A stretch of DNA of 47,566 bases, taken from positions 1 through 47,566 of the forward strand of contig NZ_ONZF01000017.1 in NCBI RefSeq assembly GCF_900302445.1, written 5' to 3'. This document shows positions 5,941-13,868 of the stretch, piece after piece. The position numbers and the translations under genes were made by a program. Each line of letters opens with the position of its first letter. The first letter of the stretch is position 1. Source of the DNA: Palleronia abyssalis. Its GTDB lineage: Bacteria > Pseudomonadota > Alphaproteobacteria > Rhodobacterales > Rhodobacteraceae. The notes below the pieces were generated by a model. The model was not told where the DNA came from, ran no database searches, and saw only the letters and a program-made list of their open reading frames with translations.

Positions 5941-8900
5941 TCAGGTTAACTTTTTTTGCAGAGGCCCCTCGGGGGTCTGCCCACAAATGAAGAACGCGGG
6001 GCAATTCGGACAGGTACGCGACGAGACCTCGGCTGGAAATCGTCCCGCGCGGATGTCGCCAAGAAATCTCGCGAGCTTGTCCTGACGCCCCTTCAGTTCT
6101 CGGTCCGTCAACGAAAGCGCATGCGCCTGACCGTCTGAAAGATGGATGAGCTCCGCGACGGCCCCGGGAAAGGCCTGCTGTACGGCCAGCACCAGCGCTG
6201 CCGCACCGACATCCTTGCTCTCGGCCGAGCGCATGTGACCCGTCCGGATACGACGTACGGCGCGGACGCCATCCGATCGCGCCAACACCTCGTCCGGTCG
6301 AACGATGATCTCGTCCCCGCCGAATTTGAGGCTCAGTGCGACCGGCGTCTCGGCCACCGCTTCAGCGCGGTTGGCTAGGAAAAAGCGCAGCATCGCCAAT
6401 GCCAAATCCCGGAATTCGGCGCGATAGCCGTGGTCGCCCAGGCCGTGAGCGGCTAGAGCCGCGTCCGTGCGCTCCTCTAGGTCCCGCTCGGATTGTGGGC
6501 TATTTGAAGTGATCAGCTCCTCGACCACCACGCGCACCGCTTCGTGCAGGTGCATGAAGGCGCTCACGGTCCGTTGGCCACCGATCTGGAGGATATGCGT
6601 ATAGAAGAAGCGACGCGGACAGGACTCATAAAGAGCGATCTGCGGGGCTCCGAACCGCAGCCGTCCGTCGACAACCAACTCGATGTCTCTGGTTTCCGCG
6701 GACGTGGGAAGCGACCGCGCCGGCACGAACGAAAAGTGTGCCAAAGCGGCCCCAAGACGGTCGAGAAATGGCGATAGCGGTCGGTTGTGCCCGTTGCTCT
6801 TCTTGGTTGGGGCATAAAGGATCAAGCGGTTGCAGGCGCGCGACTGCGCCACGTAGAAAAGGCATTCCTGCTCCTCGAATTGACCTGCGCGGAACGCCTC
6901 CAAGGCACTGCCCTGCGCCCCCTCAATCATCCCGTCAGGCGCCGGACAGGGCGGAGCTGGCGGCGTGCGTGGGATCGTGTCGCTGTTAAGCCCAGGAATA
7001 TGGACGCCGGCGAATTCTAGGCCCTTTGCGCCATGGATAGTCATCAGCCGCACGGCGTCGAGATGCTGGGCCGCCGCCGGCAATTGCCGCAGGTCCCGGT
7101 CGTCGCCAAGGCGCACAAGCCTGCGAACGCGATCGAGCACGCGCGTGATAGGCAGTCCGCGGCCGCCCGGTTGCACCCGCAGAAAGTTGAGGAACTGCCA
7201 TATCGCGATCCCGCGCGTACGATCGGTTAGATCGGAGGACTCTCCAAGGCGCGCCGAGATGCGGGTGCGATCAAGCAGCAGCGTCGCGAGTACGGTCCAC
7301 GGCGAGGCTGTTTGGTCGAATCCGCTGAGCGCGGCCGCAAGCTTGGCAAGGGCCTGTCGGCCGGCCTCACTGACTCCGGGTATCGCATCGGCATGCTGGA
7401 GCCAGCCGCCCGGAGCGTGCTCGGACGCCCGCAGATGTTCGAAGGTCGCCGAAACGTCGGCCAAGGACATGGTGAAGTCAGGCCAGCAGCCAACCCGCAC
7501 TAGGCCCATGGCGCGCCGATCTACAAGGAGGGAGAGAAACGCCAGAAGATCCTTAACTTCGGCACGCTCGAACAGGCTGCCAAGAAACAGCACTGGCACG
7601 CCGAGCCGTTCAAGATCCTGCCCGATGGTGGATAGTTTCTCGTTGCCGGTACAAAGGACAGCCTGATCCCGGTAGCCGTAGCCCTCGCGGCGGAGCTCCT
7701 CGATCGCGTCGGCTAGCGCTACTTGCTGCTGCTCGCTCTGCTGCACAGTCCGTAGCTCGGGCTTATGTCCAATGGCATCCCGATCCGCTTCGAGGCCATC
7801 GTCTGCGTCGCCTGCGCGCATCGTGATCGCGAAACCCGAGAAGCTGTCAACGATCTCCCGCACCGAACGATAGTTGCGCTTTAGCCGCCCGCGCTTGCCA
7901 CCGGCGAAGTCCTCGTTGCCGAACCGGGTCATGTTGAAGGATGAGGCGCCGCGAAACCGGTAGATCGACTGCTTGGCGTCGCCGACCATCCAAACATTAT
8001 GGCCGTCTGGCCGCAGCGCGCTCAGCAAGCGCACGCTGCTGCGGTTCACATCCTGATATTCGTCTACCAAAATGTGGTCATATTGCGCTTGCAGCGTCGC
8101 ACGGATGGCCCCCTCGTATTCGAGAAGCTTGACCGGCAGGGCAACAAGATCGCCAAAGTCGACGCAATGCGTGTTGCGTTTGAGCTGCTCGTAAGTGGAG
8201 TAGACGCGGGCCACCTCGGCTGCGCGCTCGGCGGCCTTGCGCGTTTCGGTGTCTGCCGCTCTGGCAAGCATGGCGTCGGCAAGCCCGGCGTAGGTTTCGG
8301 CGTCGACCACCTCGTCCTTCGCCCGCGAAACAGCGGCCAGCATGTCGGAGATGATCTGAGTTGGATCATAGAGATTGCGGTAGTGCGCGAGCCTCAGCCG
8401 CGGGAACTCTTCCTCAAGGAGTTCGACGGCTTCAGTTCGATCCATCATCCTCGGGTCTTTCGGCAGCCCGAGCTCGGCATGGAAACGGCGAATGATATCG
8501 AGACCGAAGGCGTGGAACGTGCCGATCCACATCGCGGCCGTAGCCTCGGGCCGCTTGCGCGCAATGCGCTCCGCCATTTCGCCCGCTGCCTTGTTCGAAA
8601 AGGTCAGAAGCAAGATGCGCCGCGGATCGACACCCTCCTCAAGAAGGCCTTCAACGCGTGCGACCAGCGTTTGTGTCTTGCCGGTCCCAGGGCCGGCCTC
8701 AAGTAAATAGGCTTCACCCCGATGCGCCGCCGCTGCGGCCTGAAGCGGGTTGAGCGGCCATTCGACATGTGCCGTGGTCGTAGAGGGCGGCATAGGTGGT
8801 AATAGCAACGCATCGAACAACTGCTGCGCGACGACCTCGAACGGCGCGGCGAGCTTCGCGGCGATTTGCGATGCGGAGAGCCCCTGATCGATATGGAGCG

Positions 8901-9342
8901 CCCGCGCCACAGTGCGCGGAAGCAACAATTCGCGCGCGAATAGGTCCATCTGTACTTCGCGGCGTTGCCTGCTTCCGTAGTCGACAACCCGATCCATTCC
9001 GACCGGCGAGTGCTCAGCTGCTCGGGCCGGGTCGATTGTCGGTGCCGCATCGCTAACTGTATCGTCACCCAGCTCGACATGACCGATCTCATGCGCCACG
9101 AGAAAAGCTTGCTCGAACAGAGATCCGATATTCTCGTGAAGAATTAGATCGTCCGCGGCGACGAAAGTCGCGCGGCCACCGTTGAGGACGGCTGCCCCGG
9201 CGGCGGTCTTTTCGACGTCAAGCCCCCGCCGCTTGGCCTCGGCGACAGCAAAATCGTAGGGCGACCAGGGATCGGCGCCAAGTGCGGCGAGGCGAGCGTG
9301 AAGCTCGGCGGCGACTTGCCTAGCGAGTTCCACGCTGTCCAT
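5941..9342 (-). CDS. ImmA/IrrE metallopeptidase - UvrD helicase - Fe-S nuclease fusion
   Basis: A 1133-residue fusion. ATG at 9342 is chosen because it follows the upstream stop by one base; an 18-residue upstream extension is less likely. Residues 1-180 are an ImmA/IrrE zinc peptidase: HEIGH at 84-88, then the QMDLFARELL helix near 131-140. Residues 195-880 are a superfamily 1 UvrD-like helicase: Walker A GPGTGKT (217-223), DEYQD (427-431), GDAKQSIYRFRGA (454-466), LKRNYRS, and TIHGAKGLEF. The C-terminus resembles AddB/Cas4-type nucleases, with ESCPRRFFY and the closing cysteines TCPNCPAFFIC (1111-1120) that could hold a 4Fe-4S cluster. The peptidase may cleave a regulator when the helicase-nuclease meets foreign DNA; that is inference. 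The genes before it encode a sigma-like factor and an unknown partner. Confidence 0.82.
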   Translation of the reverse strand: MDSVELARQVAAELHARLAALGADPWSPYDFAVAEAKRRGLDVEKTAAGAAVLNGGRATFVAADDLILHENIGSLFEQAFLVAHEIGHVELGDDTVSDAAPTIDPARAAEHSPVGMDRVVDYGSRQRREVQMDLFARELLLPRTVARALHIDQGLSASQIAAKLAAPFEVVAQQLFDALLLPPMPPSTTTAHVEWPLNPLQAAAAAHRGEAYLLEAGPGTGKTQTLVARVEGLLEEGVDPRRILLLTFSNKAAGEMAERIARKRPEATAAMWIGTFHAFGLDIIRRFHAELGLPKDPRMMDRTEAVELLEEEFPRLRLAHYRNLYDPTQIISDMLAAVSRAKDEVVDAETYAGLADAMLARAADTETRKAAERAAEVARVYSTYEQLKRNTHCVDFGDLVALPVKLLEYEGAIRATLQAQYDHILVDEYQDVNRSSVRLLSALRPDGHNVWMVGDAKQSIYRFRGASSFNMTRFGNEDFAGGKRGRLKRNYRSVREIVDSFSGFAITMRAGDADDGLEADRDAIGHKPELRTVQQSEQQQVALADAIEELRREGYGYRDQAVLCTGNEKLSTIGQDLERLGVPVLFLGSLFERAEVKDLLAFLSLLVDRRAMGLVRVGCWPDFTMSLADVSATFEHLRASEHAPGGWLQHADAIPGVSEAGRQALAKLAAALSGFDQTASPWTVLATLLLDRTRISARLGESSDLTDRTRGIAIWQFLNFLRVQPGGRGLPITRVLDRVRRLVRLGDDRDLRQLPAAAQHLDAVRLMTIHGAKGLEFAGVHIPGLNSDTIPRTPPAPPCPAPDGMIEGAQGSALEAFRAGQFEEQECLFYVAQSRACNRLILYAPTKKSNGHNRPLSPFLDRLGAALAHFSFVPARSLPTSAETRDIELVVDGRLRFGAPQIALYESCPRRFFYTHILQIGGQRTVSAFMHLHEAVRVVVEELITSNSPQSERDLEERTDAALAAHGLGDHGYRAEFRDLALAMLRFFLANRAEAVAETPVALSLKFGGDEIIVRPDEVLARSDGVRAVRRIRTGHMRSAESKDVGAAALVLAVQQAFPGAVAELIHLSDGQAHALSLTDRELKGRQDKLARFLGDIRAGRFPAEVSSRTCPNCPAFFICGQTPEGPLQKKLT

Positions 9343-9343
9343 G

Positions 9344-9925
9344 TCAATCCGCCTCCGCCAACAAGCGGGCCCGCTTATCCGCTGGAACGCCGGCATCGAT
9401 CAGCACTTGCTCGAACGTGACCTGCTCGGCAGCCACTGGCTTGCTATCGGCCTTGTAACTGCGCGCGGCGTCTAATTTGGGTGCCCCACCCCAGGACGCC
9501 TCCAATTGCGCGATACTGCTGCGCGTAGCCTCAGCCAACCTCGCCAAGAAGCCTCGCGGGATGCTGACCAGAGAGACCCGTCGTTCGCGCAGCGCGGTCA
9601 CGACCTGCCGCGGCACGTCCAGGCGTTGGGCGACGGCGCGCCAGTCATCGACCGTCAGTGCTGCGAAAGGGTCGGCCGCCGCTGCCGGCATGGCCGCGGC
9701 GTGTTGCGACCAAGCAGCGTCGATCGATGCCTGATCAGCGTCAGATAGGGGGGCGGCATCTTGATAAGGCTCGCGGTTGAGTTCGCGAGACAGGTCGATG
9801 AGTTCCGCCGCGTATTCTGGGAAGCGACGCAGATAATACTCCAAGGTGGACCGGCCAGGCTGGCTTTCGACGGCGAATGCGTCGAGCACGGACTCCCGGG
9901 ATGGACGTTCGCCGGCGGGGCTCAA
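9344..9925 (-). CDS. Unknown partner of the sigma-like factor and peptidase-helicase
   Basis: A 193-residue soluble protein. No ATG occurs in the first 75 residues; the TTG at 9925 has GGAG seven bases before it, inside the end of the sigma-like gene, so the two are translationally coupled. Residues 12-50 (ESVLDAFAVE..YYLRRFPEYAAELIDLSREL) look like an adaptor helix set. Residues 88-140 (LTVDDWRAVAQRLDVPRQVVTALRERRVSL) resemble a helix-turn-helix. Lying between a sigma-like factor and an ImmA/IrrE peptidase, it is a good candidate for an anti-sigma or repressor that the peptidase cleaves, as ImmA does to its repressor. That is a hypothesis from position; no family is recognised. Confidence 0.6.
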   Translation of the reverse strand: MSPAGERPSRESVLDAFAVESQPGRSTLEYYLRRFPEYAAELIDLSRELNREPYQDAAPLSDADQASIDAAWSQHAAAMPAAAADPFAALTVDDWRAVAQRLDVPRQVVTALRERRVSLVSIPRGFLARLAEATRSSIAQLEASWGGAPKLDAARSYKADSKPVAAEQVTFEQVLIDAGVPADKRARLLAEAD

Positions 9926-10716
9926 ATCTCGTCTCCGTTGGCCATCGCGGCACGCAGGGCGGAGCAGGCCTTGTCGCGGTAGGTTCGGACGGTCTTTTCG
10001 GATCGGCCAATGGCCTTAGCGATGGTCATGACGTCCTGCTCCTTCGAGTCGATGGGGAAGCCTTGTCTCAGCATGTGAATGATCCTGCTTTGTTCGGGCG
10101 GTAGAGCATCAATCGCTGCTTCCAGGCGCAACCGGTAAGCCGCATCGTCGAGATCCGACGTGAAGAAGGGATCGAAGGCGCCAGCCGCCGCCTCCACCTC
10201 GGGCGTCAGCTCTCCACTTTCCTCGTCATATTCGATGGGCCGGGTACGGTTCTCGTCGCGCCAGGCTTGTTCTTGCGCATCCCGCCTTAGACTGGCGACC
10301 GCGCCATCGAAACGCACTTCAAAATAATCCAGCTTGTCGACGTAGGCGATGCGATCCGTGGAAAGAAGTTCAGCGAAACGGCTCACCACCTTGTCTCGCA
10401 CGTTCCCACGGGTTAGCGATTCCGTCTTACCATCGAAACTTTCCACCCGAGGCAGACTGCGAAGCACTCGTTCAATTAGTATCCGATAGAGACGCTCGAA
10501 CCACGTCTCATTGTTGTCGGCGCAACTTGCACGGATGAAGTAGACGAGACATTCGCTGGGGATGTATCCTGGATCGGAGCGCTTCGTGATCGAAATCCGG
10601 GCGATCAAATCATCACGTTGAAGGACTTCCAGTTCCCCGATAAGAGCTTCCACCTTTGAATCACGCTCGTAGCGTTCGCCGCTGATGAGGCGTCGCTTGC
10701 GCAGCGGTACTACCAT
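9922..10716 (-). CDS. Sigma-70-like factor with C-terminal region 4
   Basis: A 264-residue protein; ATG at 10716 follows GGGAGAAACA. Residues 205-260 are a clear sigma region 4 helix-turn-helix: AIDALPPEQSRIIHMLRQG, then IAKAIGRSEKTVRTYRDKACSALR. The N-terminal two thirds has no obvious region 2 signature, so it may be a divergent sigma factor or a two-part regulator that keeps only the -35-recognising helix. It follows the nuclease-methyltransferase gene by 35 bp and overlaps the next stop by 4 bp. It could drive expression of the defence genes behind it. Assignment of region 4 is firm, its role as a true sigma factor is not. Confidence 0.72.
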   Translation of the reverse strand: MVVPLRKRRLISGERYERDSKVEALIGELEVLQRDDLIARISITKRSDPGYIPSECLVYFIRASCADNNETWFERLYRILIERVLRSLPRVESFDGKTESLTRGNVRDKVVSRFAELLSTDRIAYVDKLDYFEVRFDGAVASLRRDAQEQAWRDENRTRPIEYDEESGELTPEVEAAAGAFDPFFTSDLDDAAYRLRLEAAIDALPPEQSRIIHMLRQGFPIDSKEQDVMTIAKAIGRSEKTVRTYRDKACSALRAAMANGDEI

Positions 10717-10751
10717 TGTTTCTCCCAAACTCCATTGGCCTGCATCTTACT

Positions 10752-13700
10752 TCAAGATGGAACGGCGACCGAGCCAATTACAGCCAGGTCTTCCTCTGTC
10801 AGGCCGAATATGGCGCTCACTTGCCGTTCCAATCGCATTCGCGCCTCCCTCAATGCGCGCTCACGACGGGTGCGCTCGTGAGGCGTGCGCGCCGAACGCA
10901 AGTTATCGAAAGCAGCAACAACTCCTCTGGCCTGTGTCTCGACTGCCTGCCGTGCCGCCTCGTCGTCAGGCACTGGAATAGGCAAGTCCCTGATGAACTG
11001 CTTGCCATGAGAATAATAGCCGCCTTTGAACACGCTTGTGTTCGTGCGGATCATCGCCTCGCATAGCGGATGGTTCAGCACGGCCAGCAAGTATAATGTC
11101 GAGACCGGCGCGTCATCTTTGGCGCGGATCATGTAGTACGGGCCGTTGCCGCCGCCGGTGATGATCGTGTTTGTTTCGTCATAGGCATAACGGGCTTCGC
11201 GGGAGAGCACCGGCAGGATGATTTTCGGCCGGTCGAACTTCGTCAGACTCTGCGAGCGGCCATACTGGTACCATTGGCGCTCAGCAGCGGCCCCGCCGGC
11301 GATATTGCGCTCTTCAAGCGCCGCGCGCCGTGCGGTCAGATAGTCCAGGCAAAGCGGATATTGCGCCGCCATTTCGTCCGGCTGCAACAGCCGCGCGCGC
11401 AGCCTGCCGGTGGGCGTGTTCACCAGTTCATAAGGGAAGATCATCCACGCATTCGCCTCCGGTCGCCCGAAGGCATCAAGCGGCGCGTCGTGCAAGCAAG
11501 GACGCAGGATGCCACGCTCAATCTGCCACTCGCGCCCATCCCATTCTATGGTGATGCTATCTGCATCGCTGCGTGTTTCACGCACCAGATAGATTTCATC
11601 GGCGCTGGTCTGAACACCAACCTCGATACTGGCAAGCGTCTCAAGCCTGCCCTCCACAGCGCCCCTGATCCTGCCGAACAACGCGCGGACATCATCCTGT
11701 CCGAACGTCCAAGGTTCATCGGTCAGCTCGGCGGTCGGCACTGTCAAGGTTGCGCCCTGACGGCCGTAGCGCCATTCTTCCAGAGCGCAGGCATGCTCTA
11801 CGTGAACATTGTCGGAGCCGCCGCCATCCAGCACCAGAATGCAGGTGTAATTCGATGTGCCGCGCCCGAAAACCTGCTTGACACCGAAATGCACAATCTC
11901 GTCGAGCCACGGGGTGGCAGTCAGCAATCCGCGCAGAGTGCGTCCCGAACGGATCGTCATGAATTTGTTCGGCACAATCACACCAAGTCGGCCGTCATCT
12001 TTTATCAAGCCGAGCGATCGCTCTATAAAGAGCGCATATTTATCGAAGTTATCCTGCCGCCCCGTTGTGTAGGGGGACTGCGCGGCATGGTAGAATTCAA
12101 CTTCTTCGGGCGAGTAGGCTACCATGTTCTGAATGCGGATATAGGGCGGGTTACCAACAACCACATCAAAGCCGCCCGCCGCCATTTCCTGGGGGAACTC
12201 GTCCTCCCAGCTGAACGGGTTGATCCGGTCGCGAAGAGCCGGATCGAGCGGACCGCACGCGGCTTCCCATTCCAGCGTGCTAACCAACGAATTCCCGCAG
12301 TGAATGGTCTCATCCAGCGCTGGTAGCGCAGCGTGTTGATTGCGCCGCACATAGTCTTCGAGCGCGGCTTCGCTTTCGTCCTCGATCAGCTTGAGGAGCA
12401 AGCTGAACTGCGCCACCTCGACCGCGTTCGGATCGATGTCCACACCGCGTAGATGCGCGAGAAGGATGCGCCGCTTCTCGTCGAAGGTGAGCCGCCAAAG
12501 ATTATCAGCCACCTGATAAATCGTCCGGCCTTCGTGTCTCTCGAGGCCGTCTGCGACGTACCAATCCAGATAATGGCCAAGTAGAAAATCGAACGCCGAG
12601 AGCAGGAAGATGCCCGACCCGCAGCAAGTGTCGGCCACGGTAAAGCCGGTCAACTCTTCCGGTGACTTCCCGGCGAGACCCGGACCAAGCGCGCGGGCGA
12701 CGATGGCATCGGCGACGAAGCTAGGCGTTGGGACGACACCGCCGCTTTCACGGACTTCAGGCTTGCTTTCGATTGTAACCCGCCCGTCGTCAATGACGAT
12801 CACCTCACCGAGGAACTGCTCGTAAATCTCTCCGAGCACTTCGGTTTCTACCACCGCGAAGGTGTAAGGGCTGAGCGGATAATATAGCTCGGCAATGATG
12901 CCTCGCAGCACCTCATCGCCGATCCGGATACCGAGCGGGTCGTCATCGATCAGCCGGAAAAGGCCGGAATCGTAGAACTCATCCGCACGCCGCAGAACAT
13001 CTGTCAGGGCGTTGAATGTCGCAGCGCCGTCAAGATTCTTGAGCGTTTCATACCTTTCGATCTCCCTGTCTTCACAGACGCGCAGGAACACGATCCTTGA
13101 AAGGAAAAGTTGCACGGCGTATGTGAGCTCTTCCGAGGTCAGTCCGGCCACGTTGGCGTGAATATCCACCGCCAGGCGCGACCGCCAGTCACGAACCTGA
13201 CGTAGGAAGAAATCATCGAACTGCTCTGAACCGTGACGAGTGGTATCGATTGCGAAATGCCGATCGAAGTCACCGGAAAGCATGCTGGCGCGAGAGAGCA
13301 ACAGCCAAAGCTCGTCAAAGCGCGCTTCGAACTCGTCATATCCGAACAGATGAAGCCGCGCGACATGGGCCGCATGCGCTTCGTCCGGTACGGGATTACA
13401 GTCGTATATTGCAAGCTGATGAAAGTTTGTGACCACGGCAATCGGCATGCTTGCCGAATAACCGTATCGGCGCGTCTGGAAGGCCGGTGCGCGGTCACGG
13501 TCTATGCGAACGCTTGGCTTTTTGGCTTCAATAAAAAGCTTCCGTTGCCGTGCCAGCCGCAGCTCATAATCGGGGCGCTTGGACAATCGCTCTGGCCCGA
13601 CCTCAACAGTCGCTTCCTCGATAACTTCGCGATAAATGCGCGGTTGGCCACCGATATTATGAACGTCCCAGCCAAACGCTTCGAGCAGGGGAGTGATAAA

Positions 13701-13862
13701 CTCGGTTCTCGCCTGTGTCTCGTTGTAGCCGGCATCGCGATACTCGGCCTCGTTGTGCCGGAAACGCGCTACTAGCTCGGCGACACGGGCGCGCGCTTCG
13801 TCTTTGGCATCGTCGGGATCTACTGCGGGGGCCATGTCTTCGCCTTCGGCCTGATCGGTCAT
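10752..13862 (-). CDS. Type IIG-like restriction enzyme: nuclease plus N6-adenine methyltransferase
   Basis: A 1036-residue fused enzyme; ATG at 13862 follows AGGAAAGC. The N-terminus holds a PD-(D/E)XK nuclease core (RPDY at 96-99, IEAKK at 111-115). The methyltransferase has DTCCGSG (411-417, AdoMet) and the gamma-class catalytic NPPY (571-574). The last 400 residues form a target-recognition domain of TaqI/Eco57I type, ending with the familiar SVFKGGYYSHGKQFIRDLPIPVP block. It should cut and methylate the same site. It starts 6 bp after the stop of a second methyltransferase. A stand-alone methyltransferase beside a type IIG-like enzyme may give modification of the other strand or a second site. 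Specificity cannot be read from sequence. Confidence 0.85.
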   Translation of the reverse strand: MTDQAEGEDMAPAVDPDDAKDEARARVAELVARFRHNEAEYRDAGYNETQARTEFITPLLEAFGWDVHNIGGQPRIYREVIEEATVEVGPERLSKRPDYELRLARQRKLFIEAKKPSVRIDRDRAPAFQTRRYGYSASMPIAVVTNFHQLAIYDCNPVPDEAHAAHVARLHLFGYDEFEARFDELWLLLSRASMLSGDFDRHFAIDTTRHGSEQFDDFFLRQVRDWRSRLAVDIHANVAGLTSEELTYAVQLFLSRIVFLRVCEDREIERYETLKNLDGAATFNALTDVLRRADEFYDSGLFRLIDDDPLGIRIGDEVLRGIIAELYYPLSPYTFAVVETEVLGEIYEQFLGEVIVIDDGRVTIESKPEVRESGGVVPTPSFVADAIVARALGPGLAGKSPEELTGFTVADTCCGSGIFLLSAFDFLLGHYLDWYVADGLERHEGRTIYQVADNLWRLTFDEKRRILLAHLRGVDIDPNAVEVAQFSLLLKLIEDESEAALEDYVRRNQHAALPALDETIHCGNSLVSTLEWEAACGPLDPALRDRINPFSWEDEFPQEMAAGGFDVVVGNPPYIRIQNMVAYSPEEVEFYHAAQSPYTTGRQDNFDKYALFIERSLGLIKDDGRLGVIVPNKFMTIRSGRTLRGLLTATPWLDEIVHFGVKQVFGRGTSNYTCILVLDGGGSDNVHVEHACALEEWRYGRQGATLTVPTAELTDEPWTFGQDDVRALFGRIRGAVEGRLETLASIEVGVQTSADEIYLVRETRSDADSITIEWDGREWQIERGILRPCLHDAPLDAFGRPEANAWMIFPYELVNTPTGRLRARLLQPDEMAAQYPLCLDYLTARRAALEERNIAGGAAAERQWYQYGRSQSLTKFDRPKIILPVLSREARYAYDETNTIITGGGNGPYYMIRAKDDAPVSTLYLLAVLNHPLCEAMIRTNTSVFKGGYYSHGKQFIRDLPIPVPDDEAARQAVETQARGVVAAFDNLRSARTPHERTRRERALREARMRLERQVSAIFGLTEEDLAVIGSVAVPS

Positions 13863-13868
13863 GCTTTC

